A DNA stretch of 64,000 nucleotides from Mycobacterium lentiflavum (GTDB lineage: Bacteria > Actinomycetota > Actinomycetes > Mycobacteriales > Mycobacteriaceae): contig NZ_CP092423.2 in the NCBI RefSeq assembly GCF_022374895.2, forward strand, positions 496,001-560,000. The letters run 5' to 3'. Below, one piece after another: positions 51,734 through 61,295 of this stretch. Each line of letters begins with the position of its first letter. The stretch's first letter is position 1. Under the pieces are notes generated by a model, which worked only from the letters and a program-made list of their open reading frames with translations, made no database searches and was not told where the DNA came from. Both the position numbers and the translations under genes were made by a program.

Positions 51734-53142
51734 TTCGTGCCGGATTGGCTTGCCTCACAGCGGCGTTGGTCTTCTCGCAGGCCATCGTGCCGTGGGGCTG
51801 TCCGCAGGCATCGGCGATCAGCCAGCCCGTGGTGGACCCGGGCGTGCAGCCGCCGAGCGGAGCTGCGGGACCGGTTCAGCCGATGGAGCAGCGTGGACCC
51901 TGCGCCGCCTCCGGCGTCATCGGTGGCAGCGATCCCACGGCCGTGACGCCCAGCCAGGCGATGCTGAATCTGCCTGCGGCATGGCAGTTTTCCCGTGGCG
52001 AAGGCCAGCTGGTCGCGGTGCTCGACACCGGGGTGCGGCCGGGACCGCGACTGCCGAATGTCGATCCCGGCGGCGATTTCGTGGAGACGACCGACGGCCT
52101 GACGGACTGCGACGGGCACGGCACCCTGGTCGCCGGGCTTGTCGCGGGCCAGCCGTCCGCCGAGGACGGCTTCTCGGGTGTCGCGCCCGCGGCTCGCGTG
52201 CTGGCGATCCGGACGGCGTCGGGCAAGTTCTCGCCGCGCTCCCCGGGCGGCGACCCGATGGTGGCGCGGGTGTCCCTCGAGGTCGCGACGCTGGCCCGGG
52301 CGATCGTGCACGCCGCCGACCTGGGCGCGCGGGTGATCGATATCTCGGAGGTCACCTGCATGGCCGCCGACCGGCCCGTCGACCAGGCGGCGCTCGGTGC
52401 GGCGATCCGCTTCGCGGCGGTGGACAAGGACGCGGTGATCGTGGCGGCCGCGGGCAACACCGGGTCCACCGGCTCGGTCGGGGGCGGAATGTCCTGCGAG
52501 TCAAACCCGCTCACCGATCTCGCCCGCCCCGACGATGTGCGGAACTGGGCTGGCGTCACGTCGGTGTCGATCCCGTCGTACTGGCAGCCCTACGTGCTGT
52601 CGGTGGCTTCCCTGGCCGCGGATGGGCAACCGTCGAAAATCACCATGTCCGGACCGTGGGTGGGTATCGCGGCCCCGGGCGAAAAGATCGTGTCGGTGAG
52701 CAACCGCGACGGTGGCGGCCTCGCCAACGGCCTGCCCGACGACCATCAGCAATTGGGCGCGCTCGGCGGCACCAGCTACGCGGCCGGCTACGTGTCGGGC
52801 GTCGCGGCGCTGGTCCGCGGCAAATACCCCACCCTGTCGGCCACCGAAGTGGTGCGCCGGATCACCGCGACAGCACATAACGGCGCCCGGGCGCCGTCGA
52901 ATGTCGTCGGCGCCGGCAGCGTGGACCCACTGGCGGCGCTCACCTGGGAACTGCCCGCGAATTCCGGGCCGGCCGCAACGCCGGCGAAGCCGGTCGCCGT
53001 GCCCCCGGCACCGGCGCCGAAAGACAACACCCCGCGGACCGTCGCGTTCGCCGGGACCGCCGCGCTGGCGTTGATTGTCGCGGCGGTTGCCGCCGCGGCC
53101 GCTATCGGCGGCGCGCGCCGACGGAAGGAGACCACCTCGTGA
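51730..53142 (+). CDS. mycP3: ESX-3 mycosin protease MycP3
   Basis: 470 aa from the ATG at 51730 (Rv0291 is 461). Signal peptide (LACLTAALVFSQAIVPWG), then a subtilisin-type S8 domain with D99 in AVLDTGVRPG, H130 in DGHGTLVAG and S349 in GGTSYAAGYVSGVAAL. A C-terminal membrane anchor (ALALIVAAVAAAAAIGG) and basic tail RRRKE follow. It sits on the periplasmic face and stabilises the ESX-3 complex. It overlaps eccD3 and eccE3 by four bases. Confidence 0.96.
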   Translation: MIRAGLACLTAALVFSQAIVPWGCPQASAISQPVVDPGVQPPSGAAGPVQPMEQRGPCAASGVIGGSDPTAVTPSQAMLNLPAAWQFSRGEGQLVAVLDTGVRPGPRLPNVDPGGDFVETTDGLTDCDGHGTLVAGLVAGQPSAEDGFSGVAPAARVLAIRTASGKFSPRSPGGDPMVARVSLEVATLARAIVHAADLGARVIDISEVTCMAADRPVDQAALGAAIRFAAVDKDAVIVAAAGNTGSTGSVGGGMSCESNPLTDLARPDDVRNWAGVTSVSIPSYWQPYVLSVASLAADGQPSKITMSGPWVGIAAPGEKIVSVSNRDGGGLANGLPDDHQQLGALGGTSYAAGYVSGVAALVRGKYPTLSATEVVRRITATAHNGARAPSNVVGAGSVDPLAALTWELPANSGPAATPAKPVAVPPAPAPKDNTPRTVAFAGTAALALIVAAVAAAAAIGGARRRKETTS

Positions 53143-54137
53143 GCTCGATCCCGATCCCGGGGAGCGCCCGAATCACCTTGGCGGCGTTGGCGGTAGTGCC
53201 AGCGGTGCTGGCCTACCCCTGGCACTCGACCCGCGACTACTGGCTGCTCGGCATTGCCGTCGTGGCGGTGATCGTGTTGTTCGGCTGGTGGCGTGGACTG
53301 CATTTCACTACGATCCTGGGGCGCCGCTTGGCCATCATGAGGCGGCGCAACCGCACCGACGAGGCCGACGCTCAATCCGCCGTTGCGGCAAAGACAACCG
53401 CGTTGGTGCGGATCGGGCCGTCCAGCGCCGACGACGCGGTGCTCCCGCTGGAGCTGATCGCCCGGTACCTGGACCGCTATGGCATCCGCGCCGACAAGGT
53501 CCGTATCACCAGCCGTGACAACGCATCCGACGCGTCGCGACGCGAGACGTGGGTCGGTATCACCGTGTCAGCGGCCGACAACTTGCCGGCCCTGCAGGCG
53601 CGTTCTTCGCGCATCCCGCTGTATGAGACCGGCGAGGTTGTCGCGCGGCGGCTGGCCGACCATCTCCGTGAGATCGGTTGGGAAGCCAACACCGTCGCGC
53701 CGGACGACGTGCCGCGGTGGCTGACGGCCAACGCCCGCGAGAGCTGGGGTGCGGTGCAGCGCGGCACTTCGGATTTCGTTGCCGCATACCAGATTGTCGT
53801 CGATGCGGGACTGCCTGCGACGCTGGAGGCCATCCGGTCGCATCCGGCCCGCGAGACGTGCACTGCGCTCGAGATCGCACGTTCGGGTGATCTGGAGACG
53901 GTCGCGGCCGCCTGTGCTTTCCTCACCGATGCGCTGCCGGACGGCGCGGCACCGGTGGATGGACTGATCCCGCAGCGCGGCAACCAGGCGCCGGCCTTGG
54001 CGGCGCTGGATCTGTTGTCCACGCAGCGGCTTGACGGCCACACCGCGGAGCCCGGCGGCCTGCTGGCGACCTTGGATTGGCCGACGCCGGTGACCGGAGC
54101 GCACCGCGCGGTCACCGCGGCGGCTAGTCCAGCATGA
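53139..54137 (+). CDS. eccE3: ESX-3 core component EccE3
   Basis: 332 aa from the GTG at 53139 (Rv0292 is 331). Two N-terminal membrane helices (about residues 9-25 and 31-48), then a cytoplasmic or peripheral domain with RKTTALVRIGP-type strand and AETWVGITVSAADNLPALQ. Last gene of the ESX-3 operon; its end overlaps the convergent hydrolase gene by 14 bp. Confidence 0.95.
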   Translation: MSSIPIPGSARITLAALAVVPAVLAYPWHSTRDYWLLGIAVVAVIVLFGWWRGLHFTTILGRRLAIMRRRNRTDEADAQSAVAAKTTALVRIGPSSADDAVLPLELIARYLDRYGIRADKVRITSRDNASDASRRETWVGITVSAADNLPALQARSSRIPLYETGEVVARRLADHLREIGWEANTVAPDDVPRWLTANARESWGAVQRGTSDFVAAYQIVVDAGLPATLEAIRSHPARETCTALEIARSGDLETVAAACAFLTDALPDGAAPVDGLIPQRGNQAPALAALDLLSTQRLDGHTAEPGGLLATLDWPTPVTGAHRAVTAAASPA

Positions 54138-55368
54138 AGCCGTTCAGGAAGCCGGTCATCCGGCGCAGGTAGTCCAGCTGGCTGGTGTGCAGCACGTGGC
54201 TGCCCGGAAACCAGTGCAGCGCACAGCGATCCCAGTGCTCCCACAGCAGCACGGCCTGCCCCGGGGGAGCCATCCGGTCGGCGAGGCCGGTGATGATCAT
54301 CCGCCGATCCTTGGGAAGTTGTGGCCGGTAGTTCAGCGGGCAGTGGTAGGCGAGACCGGCGTTTAGGTCGTCGCGGTTGATGCTGGACAGCGCTAGCCCC
54401 AGGCCGACCAGCTTGTTGGCCGGAAACCACTGGTCGAACATCGTCGCCGGCGTGACGACCGGGCAGTTGGGGATGACGGCCTCCAGCCGGTCGTCGACGG
54501 AGGCCACCAACGCGGAGGTGTAGCCGCCCAGCGAAAGGCCGGTCAGCGCAATGCGTTCGACGCCGGTGTGCCGCAAATGGTCGATCACCGACCGGAAGTC
54601 GTGTACGGCCTGGGCCATCGATTCGGCGAAGCCGCTGAGCCCGCCGGCGAAGTAGCCGAAACCGCTGAACGGCGAGCACTTTTCGGCGCGCTGACCGTGG
54701 AACGGCAAGGTAAACAGCAAGACATCGTAGCCGGACCGGTAATACCACGGCATCGAGAAGAAACGGCCGTTTGCCAGATACGACGATCCCATGAAGCCGT
54801 GGATTACGCACAGCGTGGGACGAGGCCCGTCGTCGTGGCGCCAATGCTGAGCGCGCACGATGTTGTTGGACCCCCACGCATTCCACCGCTCGCGCATCGC
54901 GGGGTTGATCGCGGTGAAGCTGCTGAGGAACGAGATGTTGTCGACGGTGCCGCGCGCGATCCATCTCGCGAGCGGGCCGGCAGGCCGCGACGATACCCGT
55001 GGCGGTTCGGTGGGAGCGGGGAAAGACTTCGCCGGATCGTGCTCGGCGGCCAGCTCGGCGTAGAAGTTCAGGTTGGCGCGTTCGCTGCCGGATTCGGTGT
55101 GGCGCAACGTGGTGGCCACCACCACCGGCGCGGCCGTCGCGGCCAGCAGCGACGACACCCAGGTGCGCAAGGCGATATCACCGGCGGCGCAGGCCACAAC
55201 CACCCTGCGTTCATGCGGCGACAACGCCGACAGCGGTGGCAATCCGTCGGCGCCGGGCGGCACATCGGCGCCGGGAACGTCGGGAACCGGAATGGGCGGA
55301 TCGATCGGATCTGTGTCGGACCCCACGAATGCCGATGCTATCCCGGCCCAGCGGCCGATCCCGGGCAT
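54124..55368 (-). CDS. Alpha/beta-hydrolase (Rv0293c-like)
   Basis: 414 aa from the ATG at 55368 (Rv0293c is about 400; a GTG at 55389 is in frame). Nucleophile elbow GLSLGG in [19 protein letters not shown], oxyanion region [12 protein letters not shown] and a late histidine in [12 protein letters not shown]. The N-terminal ~100 residues (Pro/Asp-rich, then [14 protein letters not shown]) are not part of the hydrolase core. Predicted esterase or lipase-like enzyme, substrate unknown. Conserved position after ESX-3. Confidence 0.87.
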   Translation of the reverse strand: MPGIGRWAGIASAFVGSDTDPIDPPIPVPDVPGADVPPGADGLPPLSALSPHERRVVVACAAGDIALRTWVSSLLAATAAPVVVATTLRHTESGSERANLNFYAELAAEHDPAKSFPAPTEPPRVSSRPAGPLARWIARGTVDNISFLSSFTAINPAMRERWNAWGSNNIVRAQHWRHDDGPRPTLCVIHGFMGSSYLANGRFFSMPWYYRSGYDVLLFTLPFHGQRAEKCSPFSGFGYFAGGLSGFAESMAQAVHDFRSVIDHLRHTGVERIALTGLSLGGYTSALVASVDDRLEAVIPNCPVVTPATMFDQWFPANKLVGLGLALSSINRDDLNAGLAYHCPLNYRPQLPKDRRMIITGLADRMAPPGQAVLLWEHWDRCALHWFPGSHVLHTSQLDYLRRMTGFLNGFMLD

Positions 55369-55464
55369 TTGACCCGATTCCGGGGCCACTCGGGCACCAC
55401 GGGGGCACGATGCGGTAATACGGTTTGTCTATATCGCCGACCAGCGCTGATCAGGAGGACCGAC

Positions 55465-56244
55465 ATGTGGGATCCAGACGTCTACCTGGCCTTCGCAGAC
55501 CATCGCAGCCGTCCGTTTTACGACTTGCTCTCGAGAGTGGGGGTGGAGCGGGCGCGCCGGGTGGTCGACCTGGGCTGCGGACCCGGCAACTTGACGAAAT
55601 ACCTCGAGAAGCGCTGGCCCGGCGCGGCCGTCGAGGCGCTGGACACCTCGCCGGAGATGGTGGCCGCCGCCCGGGAGCGCGGGATCGATGCCTCGGTCGC
55701 GGACTTGCGGGACTGGAAGCCGAAACCCGACACCGACGTGGTGGTCAGCAATGCCGCGCTGCATTGGGTTCCCGAACATGCCGACCTGCTGGCCCGGTGG
55801 GCCGGCCAACTCCCGGACCGGTCGTGGATCGCGGTGCAGATTCCGGGCAACTTCGAAACCCCGTCGCATGCCGCGGTACGGGCGGTGGCGCGCCGTGAAC
55901 ACTACGCAAAGACGCTGAAAGACATACCGTTCCGGGTCGGCGCGGTGGTCCAGCCGCCGGCGCATTACGCCAATCTACTGATGGATGCCGGCTGCCGGGT
56001 CGATGCCTGGGAGACGACGTACCTGCACCAGCTGACCGGGGAACACCCAGTGTTGGAATGGATTACCGGTACCGCGCTGATTCCGGTGCGTGAGCGCCTC
56101 GACGACGCCGGCTGGGATCAGTTCCGCGAGGAGCTCATCCCGCTGCTCGACGACGCCTACCCGTCGCGGGCCGACGGTACGACGATTTTCCCGTTCCGGC
56201 GGGTATTCATCGTCGCCGAGGTCGGCGGTGCGGCCGCGGGATAG
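55465..56244 (+). CDS. tam: Trans-aconitate 2-methyltransferase
   Basis: 259 aa (Rv0294 is 261). Class I SAM methyltransferase with DLGCGPG (35-41), [15 protein letters not shown] and [13 protein letters not shown]. The family-specific C-terminal part contains [14 protein letters not shown]. It methylates trans-aconitate, a spontaneous inhibitor of the TCA cycle. The ATG at 55465 follows AGGAGG. Convergent with the sulfatase gene (7-bp gap). Confidence 0.94.
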   Translation: MWDPDVYLAFADHRSRPFYDLLSRVGVERARRVVDLGCGPGNLTKYLEKRWPGAAVEALDTSPEMVAAARERGIDASVADLRDWKPKPDTDVVVSNAALHWVPEHADLLARWAGQLPDRSWIAVQIPGNFETPSHAAVRAVARREHYAKTLKDIPFRVGAVVQPPAHYANLLMDAGCRVDAWETTYLHQLTGEHPVLEWITGTALIPVRERLDDAGWDQFREELIPLLDDAYPSRADGTTIFPFRRVFIVAEVGGAAAG

Positions 56245-56251
56245 CGGCTGC

Positions 56252-57625
56252 CTACTCTTCGACGCCTCGGTCGGCGGCGATCGCCGACCGGCTGGTCGGT
56301 GTCGTGTGATGGATCTGTAGATAGGTTTCGGTATAGCGCATCGCGATGCGGGTACCGGCGAAGTCCGAAGGGATCACGTCGCCGGTACGTTGACGCCAAT
56401 CATTAAGGCGGACAGCCAAATCAGCGGCGATCGCATCCATTCCCGGATCGCCATCGGCCAGCAGATTGGTGGTCTCGGTGGGATCGGTCTGCAGATCGTA
56501 GAGTTCACGTTCCGGGCGGGGCGACTTGACGAACGGCGCGACCACCATCCCGGATGGGCTCTCTTCGATATCCCACGGTAGGTCCAACAGCGGGCGCGCC
56601 GCGTAGTTCTCGATGTAGCTGTATTCCTTTGTCCGGATTGCCCTAATCGGATCGAACGAGTCGTGGTAAGTCTTCATCGTGTACACCTGCTCACGCACCG
56701 GATCGGCCGGCGTATCCGGCGCGAGCAGGGCGTGGGCGTGCGAGACGCCCTCGACCTCGGCGGGCACGTCGAGGCCCAGCAGCTCCAGCAACGTCGGAAC
56801 CAGGTCGACCCCGCTGAACAGCTCTTCGTAGACCTGGGGTGTCGGGGCCCGTTTCGCCGAAGTGGGCGGGCGGATGAGCAGCGCGATGCCGGTTCCGGCG
56901 TCGTACAGCGTGGATTTCGCGCGGGGGAAGGCCGGGCCGTGATCGGTGAAGAACACCACCCAGGTGCTGGCGTCCAGACCCGTTTCGGCCAGCGTGTCCA
57001 GTATCCGGCCGACCGCGGCGTCGGCGGTGCTGATGGCGCCGTAGAAGTCGGCAAGGTCGCCGCGCACCTCGGGTGTGTCGGGCAGGTAGTCGGGCGGATC
57101 GACGGCAGCGCTGTCGGCCGGTTCGTAGCGGTCCCGGGGGTAGGGCCGGTGGGTCTCGAAGAATCCCGCCGTCAACAGGAACGGTTGTCCACCCCGTGCC
57201 GCGGCGTCGGTGCGCAGCCAATCCTGGACTCGGTCCACCACGTAGTCGCAATACGAGTTCGACACGTCGACCTCGTCGAAGCCCAGCCGCTTCGGGTAGG
57301 ATGTCTCGTGTTGCATACCGAAAAGCGCTGAATGCCAGCCTGATTCAGACAGGATCTGGGGAAGGGTCTGGACACCGGCGCGGTATTCCCAGCCGTGGTG
57401 GGCCAGGCCGATGAGCCCGTTGCTTTGCGGATAGCGACCGGTGAACAACGAGCCGCGTGACGGTGTGCACAGCGGAGCGGTGGCATGAGCACGGGTGAAC
57501 AGGATGGCTTCGGTGGCGAGCTGATCCAAGCGCGGGCTAATGACGTCCGAGTGGCCATAGGCGCCCAGATAGCGCCCCAGGTCGTGCCAGTGCACGATCA
57601 GTACGTTGTCGCCGGTCACTGCCAC
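56252..57625 (-). CDS. Type I sulfatase (Rv0296c-like)
   Basis: 457 aa from the GTG at 57625 (Rv0296c is 465). Alkaline-phosphatase superfamily sulfatase with the signature C53-T-P-S-R in PLCTPSRGSLFTGRYP; the cysteine must be converted to formylglycine by an FGE coded elsewhere. Metal ligands lie near NVLIVHWHDLG and in VVFFTDHGPAFPRAK. No signal peptide. Substrate unknown. The sulfotransferase Rv0295c that sits between tam and this gene in M. tuberculosis is absent. Confidence 0.92.
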   Translation of the reverse strand: MAVTGDNVLIVHWHDLGRYLGAYGHSDVISPRLDQLATEAILFTRAHATAPLCTPSRGSLFTGRYPQSNGLIGLAHHGWEYRAGVQTLPQILSESGWHSALFGMQHETSYPKRLGFDEVDVSNSYCDYVVDRVQDWLRTDAAARGGQPFLLTAGFFETHRPYPRDRYEPADSAAVDPPDYLPDTPEVRGDLADFYGAISTADAAVGRILDTLAETGLDASTWVVFFTDHGPAFPRAKSTLYDAGTGIALLIRPPTSAKRAPTPQVYEELFSGVDLVPTLLELLGLDVPAEVEGVSHAHALLAPDTPADPVREQVYTMKTYHDSFDPIRAIRTKEYSYIENYAARPLLDLPWDIEESPSGMVVAPFVKSPRPERELYDLQTDPTETTNLLADGDPGMDAIAADLAVRLNDWRQRTGDVIPSDFAGTRIAMRYTETYLQIHHTTPTSRSAIAADRGVEE

Positions 57626-57704
57626 CTCCCTACGATGCCTTGCCGACCGGCGACGATACCGCAGCCGCCTGCGAAGAATCTGAATGCGTCGCCGCGTCCC
57701 CGTC

Positions 57705-57766
57705 CGCCGAACGTGCTCTGAGGGCGGGTTTTCGCCGCCTTTTTATCGTTGAGAACACGTTCGGCG
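57705..57766. repeat. 62-bp nested palindromic repeat, copy 2
   Basis: CGCCGAACGTG (57705-57715) and CACGTTCGGCG (57756-57766), with an inner GGGCGGGTTTTCGCC region. Same length and outer arms as the element at 5-66; the arms extend to about 16 bp with two mismatches. It lies between the sulfatase start and the bluB stop, where no gene is present. Confidence 0.75.
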
Positions 57767-57805
57767 CGTGAGTATGCCAAAGTCGCCGATTGCTGCGTTC
57801 ACGAG

Positions 57806-58534
57806 TCACACCGAGTGGACGGCACCGTGCTGGGCGGGCCGAGTGTCCGGCGGCTGAGTCCATCGGTTTTCGGAGACGAATTCCGAGAGCGGTCGCGCAT
57901 GCGTCCAGCCGTCGAGCTCCAGCGCCGGCCGGTCGGGGAAGTCGGGCACCGGGCCGACGCACAGGATGGCCACCGGCTCGGCGTCGGCGGGCATGCCCAG
58001 CAGCTCGGCCAGGGGTTGCGGATCGAACAGCGAGACCCAGCCGACCCCGAGACCTTCGGCCCGGGCCGCCAGCCACAGGTTCTGAATCGCGCAGGACACC
58101 GACGCGAGATCCATCTGCGGGAGCGTGCGCCGGCCGAAGATGTGGACGTCGCGTTTGTCGGCCAGCGCCACCACCAACAGTTCGGCGCATTCGAGAATGC
58201 CTTCGACCTTGAGCCGCAGGAACTCCGCGCCGCGCGGTCCCAGCGCCGCTGCGGTGCGCGGGCGTTCCTCGTCGACCAGGGCGTGGATGCTGCGCCGCAC
58301 CGCGTCATCGGTGATCCGGATGAAGCGCCACGGCTGCATCAACCCGACGCTGGGCGCGGCGTGCGCGGCCTGCAACAAGCGGGCCAGCACTTCCTCGGGC
58401 ACCACGCTGCCGGGCACGAACCGGCGCATGTCCCGTCGTTCGGCGATCACCCGGTACACGACGCGACGATCTTGCGAGCTGAACGCGTGTTCGCTCACAG
58501 CGCCATCGGAGTATTCGCCGGGGGAGAATGGCAT
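57806..58534 (-). CDS. bluB: BluB-like 5,6-dimethylbenzimidazole synthase / nitroreductase-fold protein
   Basis: 242 aa from the ATG at 58534; in-frame starts at 58561 and a later GTG (VSEHAF) are possible. Nitroreductase fold with the BluB-type motifs RRDMRRFVPG, AAPSVGLMQPWRFI and LGVGWVSLFDP. BluB cannibalises FMN to form the lower ligand of cobalamin. It corresponds to Rv0306. Divergent from the GerW-like gene with 49 bp between starts. Confidence 0.88.
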   Translation of the reverse strand: MPFSPGEYSDGAVSEHAFSSQDRRVVYRVIAERRDMRRFVPGSVVPEEVLARLLQAAHAAPSVGLMQPWRFIRITDDAVRRSIHALVDEERPRTAAALGPRGAEFLRLKVEGILECAELLVVALADKRDVHIFGRRTLPQMDLASVSCAIQNLWLAARAEGLGVGWVSLFDPQPLAELLGMPADAEPVAILCVGPVPDFPDRPALELDGWTHARPLSEFVSENRWTQPPDTRPAQHGAVHSV

Positions 58535-58583
58535 TAGCGTCAATGTATCGCGCAGTCGCACAACACCACCAAGGGAGCGTGCA

Positions 58584-58868
58584 GTGAAGTATTCCGAAGT
58601 GCTCGATCAGCTGCCCACCGACCGTCAGCCGGGGCGTGTCTACGGCGAGCCCTTCGAGACCACCGACGGTGTCACCGTGATCCCGGTCGAAAAGCCGCGC
58701 GGTATCTTCGTGATCCGCGAGGGCAAGGCGACGTGGGTGCCCGCCGTCGACGCCAACCGCATCGCGCTGATCGGCGTGCTAACCGGTTTGCTCGCGGCGG
58801 TCATCGGCAGCCTGGCGGTGCTGCGACAGCCGCCCTGGCCGCTGATGACGATCACCGAGAATCGTTAA
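58584..58868 (+). CDS. Small membrane protein, GerW/YtfJ-like
   Basis: 94 aa from the GTG at 58584 with GGAG upstream. The N-terminal segment RVYGEPFETTDGVTVIPVEKPRG resembles the GerW/YtfJ family motif (GEP-I-GD--VIPV). One membrane helix follows (about residues 62-82, IALIGVLTGLLAAVIGSLAV), and the short tail ends PWPLMTITENR. Function in mycobacteria unknown. It is too short for confident family assignment by eye. Confidence 0.72.
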   Translation: MKYSEVLDQLPTDRQPGRVYGEPFETTDGVTVIPVEKPRGIFVIREGKATWVPAVDANRIALIGVLTGLLAAVIGSLAVLRQPPWPLMTITENR

Positions 58869-58985
58869 CCCGGGCGCGCTCGGGTAATCGCTTGCCAGTA
58901 GCTGCCAAGCCGTCATTCGCGTCGCCGCCGCTAATGTGAGACCTCGACTGAGCTGACTTTCATCGCGAACGCGAAGGATCCGGAC

Positions 58986-59882
58986 TTGTTTTCCCGTTCT
59001 CACCTGACGCCGGCGGAACCGTCCTGGTTCACCGCCGCACTCGGTCAAAAGCCGGACCACTGTGACGTCGATGTCGACGGCTGCCGAATACACTTGCGCG
59101 CCTGGGGTAACCCGGAACAACCGCCCGTGGTGTTCGTCCACGGTGGTGCCGCGCACTCCGGCTGGTGGGACCACATCGCGCCGTTCTTTTCCCACACCCA
59201 TCGGGTGATCGCGCCGGATCTGTCCGGACACGGCGACAGCGACACCCGCGCGAGCTACGACCTGGAAACCTGGGCAACCGAAGTGATGGCGATCCTGCCG
59301 GCCGCCGGTGCCTCGGGTCGGCCCACGATCGTCGGCCACAGCATGGGCGGTTGGGTGGCAGCGATCGCGGCGATGGATTGCGGCGACGAGATCAACAGCG
59401 TCGTAGTGATCGACTCGCCGTTGCGGGACCGTGCGCCCGAAGCGGCACGGCTGCGCAATCGCAAGCGCACCGAGTACGGGTCACGAGATGAAATCCTGTC
59501 CCACTTCGCCGCGGTCCCTCGGCAGGAGTTGGTGCTGCCCTACATCGCCAAGCACATCGCCGCCGAATCGGTCCGCAAAGCAGGCAAAGGGTGGGTGTGG
59601 AAATTCGATCCGACCATTTTCGACGGTGAATTTCTGGAGCCACAAGCCGACGACGAAGAGTCGCTGGAGACCATGATTGCCCAAATGCGTTGCCGCATTG
59701 GGTATCTGAGCTGCGAGGCCGGGTTGGTGTCGGTCGCCATGGGCGAGCGGCTGCGCTCCATCTTCCAGCTCAGGGGCCCTTTTGTGGAGTTGGCCGAAGC
59801 CGGTCACCATCCGATGCTCGACCAACCGCTCCCGCTGGTTGCCACGTTACGCACCCTGCTCGAATTCTGGTCGATCACCTAG
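58986..59882 (+). CDS. Alpha/beta-hydrolase (epoxide hydrolase/esterase type)
   Basis: 298 aa from the TTG at 58986, which has AAGGA upstream. Oxyanion motif VVFVHGGAAHSGWWD, nucleophile elbow GHSMGG (S119), acid candidate near FVELAEAGHH and the catalytic His in AGHHPMLDQP. A serine nucleophile points to an esterase or C-C hydrolase over an epoxide hydrolase. Substrate unknown. Convergent with the HxlR gene. Confidence 0.88.
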   Translation: MFSRSHLTPAEPSWFTAALGQKPDHCDVDVDGCRIHLRAWGNPEQPPVVFVHGGAAHSGWWDHIAPFFSHTHRVIAPDLSGHGDSDTRASYDLETWATEVMAILPAAGASGRPTIVGHSMGGWVAAIAAMDCGDEINSVVVIDSPLRDRAPEAARLRNRKRTEYGSRDEILSHFAAVPRQELVLPYIAKHIAAESVRKAGKGWVWKFDPTIFDGEFLEPQADDEESLETMIAQMRCRIGYLSCEAGLVSVAMGERLRSIFQLRGPFVELAEAGHHPMLDQPLPLVATLRTLLEFWSIT

Positions 59883-59914
59883 CGAAGCAGCGAGACGGCG
59901 CCTCTCCCAGTTCT

Positions 59915-60394
59915 TTACGTGCCAGGTGCCGGGTGGGCACCGGGTCCGGGTACCGGTCGGAGGTCTCGGGCAGTCAGCACGGTGTCGTCGTGGGGGCAGC
60001 GCAGGATTGCTTCGACTTGATGACCGCAATCGTCGTGCAAGATTCTGACCGGCGGTCCGTCCTCATCGGCTTCCCAACGGTCTCCCCATTGCATGAGGGC
60101 GATGACGGCGGTGATGAGGTCCAATCCCTTATCGGTGAGCCGGTATTCGTGTCGCTCGCGTTGTCCGGGCTCGCGATAAGGGACTCGCCGCAATATCCCG
60201 GCCTCGGTCAGGGTCAGCAGGCGTTCGCTGAGGATGTTGCGCGCGCATCCGATTCGGGCCTGGAAGTGCTCGAATCGGCGCGCACCGTAAAACGCCTCTC
60301 GCATCACCAGCAAGGTCCATTTTTCGCCGACGACGTCGAGCGCCCGCTTGATCGAGCAATTGTCGGCGACATAGTGCTCACGCAGGTCAGACAT
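59915..60394 (-). CDS. HxlR-family winged-helix regulator, second copy in window
   Basis: 159 aa. Core motifs CSIKRALDVVGEKWTLLVMREAF and RRFEHFQARIGCARNILSERLLTLTEAG are the same as in the HxlR gene at 4883-5377, and a C-terminal CGHQVEAILRCPH cluster is again present. It is divergent from the tautomerase gene with two 15-bp palindromes between them, in the same arrangement as the first HxlR locus. Probably represses itself and the tautomerase gene. Confidence 0.9.
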   Translation of the reverse strand: MSDLREHYVADNCSIKRALDVVGEKWTLLVMREAFYGARRFEHFQARIGCARNILSERLLTLTEAGILRRVPYREPGQRERHEYRLTDKGLDLITAVIALMQWGDRWEADEDGPPVRILHDDCGHQVEAILRCPHDDTVLTARDLRPVPGPGAHPAPGT

Positions 60395-60411
60395 ATCCCG
60401 AGCCTATCAGA

Positions 60412-60426
60412 GTTTGACATTGCAAC
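60412..60426. promoter_or_regulatory. HxlR operator candidate, site 1
   Basis: GTTTGACATTGCAAC, an imperfect palindrome 18 bp upstream of the HxlR start; its centre is 34 bp from site 2. TTGACA inside it could also serve as a -35 element for the rightward gene. Confidence 0.45.
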
Positions 60427-60445
60427 CCAGCTCCGCCTACTCTGC

Positions 60446-60460
60446 GTTGTATTACACAAC
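60446..60460. promoter_or_regulatory. HxlR operator candidate, site 2
   Basis: GTTGT-ATTAC-ACAAC, perfect 5-bp arms, 46 bp upstream of the tautomerase start. Confidence 0.5.
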
Positions 60461-60505
60461 TCAGGGCGGTTAAGGCCCGCCGCCCCGATCGGAAGGCAGA
60501 CCGTT

Positions 60506-61006
60506 ATGCCCATGCTGGACGTCTACATTCCCAACCAGGCCCTGCCCGCAGATGCCGAAAAAGACTTGCTGCGCCAGCTCGCCGAGATCCTGATCGAGCA
60601 TGAGGGCGCCGACCCGTCCGATCCGGTTGCGCGGTCGCTCGCCAAGGTGTGGCTGCATCGGCCCGCAGCGATGCTGCACGCCGGTGAAACGCCCGCGGCC
60701 CCGCACTACAAGGTGATCGCCTCAGTGCCCCAAGGCCAGCTCGACGATGCGCGCACCGCAAGCGCCTTCGCCGCCATCACCAACGCAATCCTGGCGGCCG
60801 AAGACGGGCGCTATGACCAGGACCCGCTGCGAATTTGGGTCATTGGCAACGAGATCCCCGATGGCCACTGGGGCGCCGGTGGACGTGTGGTGCGTCTTGC
60901 GGACATCGCGGGGGCGGTGTTGCGTGACCCCGACAAGGGGCGCGAGTACGCCCAGCAACGCCTGGCCGGACAGCCGGTCGCATTCTCGGGATCAACCGGT
61001 GGCTGA
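60506..61006 (+). CDS. Tautomerase-superfamily protein
   Basis: 166 aa from the ATG at 60506 with GGAAGG upstream. After Met removal Pro would be the N-terminal catalytic residue (MPMLDVYIPNQAL). Two tandem beta-alpha-beta units fill the length, as in double-length 4-oxalocrotonate tautomerase relatives. It would catalyse keto-enol isomerisation or a related reaction on a small acid; substrate unknown. Divergent from, and probably controlled by, the HxlR regulator. Confidence 0.85.
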   Translation: MPMLDVYIPNQALPADAEKDLLRQLAEILIEHEGADPSDPVARSLAKVWLHRPAAMLHAGETPAAPHYKVIASVPQGQLDDARTASAFAAITNAILAAEDGRYDQDPLRIWVIGNEIPDGHWGAGGRVVRLADIAGAVLRDPDKGREYAQQRLAGQPVAFSGSTGG

Positions 61007-61122
61007 CATCGCGGCGGGGACCCGACGGGCCACCGCCAACGAATGGAGCATCCCCGGGCATATTCCTGCCCCACGGCGAATCAGTTCGGCGCGCTGCTCA
61101 ATCGGTCGACAAATCGCAGGAT

Positions 61123-61146
61123 GGTTCCTTGAGAGGTTCCTTGAGA
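61123..61146. repeat. 12-bp tandem repeat, two copies
   Basis: GGTTCCTTGAGA at 61123-61134 and 61135-61146, in the 289-bp gap between the convergent tautomerase and Rv0307c-like genes. Nothing else of note was seen in that gap. Confidence 0.6.
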
Positions 61147-61295
61147 CCGTGATTGCTGCTCGCGCCGTGGCTATTTCACCGCGACGTAGGGACAGGCCTT
61201 CCGAACCGCACTACCACCGGCGCGAAAGCTTCGTCGAGGACGCTGCGATGTCCCGCGAGATGTTCAGACTGTGAGACCGCCGGCCACACCGCAGA

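Noticed and set aside
54568..55464. N-terminal extension of the tam frame
   Set aside because: The frame is open by GC bias only; AGGAGG and the family start are at 55465.
60747..61274. 175-codon frame spanning the tautomerase end and the gap after it
   Set aside because: Out of frame with the tautomerase and without SD or recognisable sequence.
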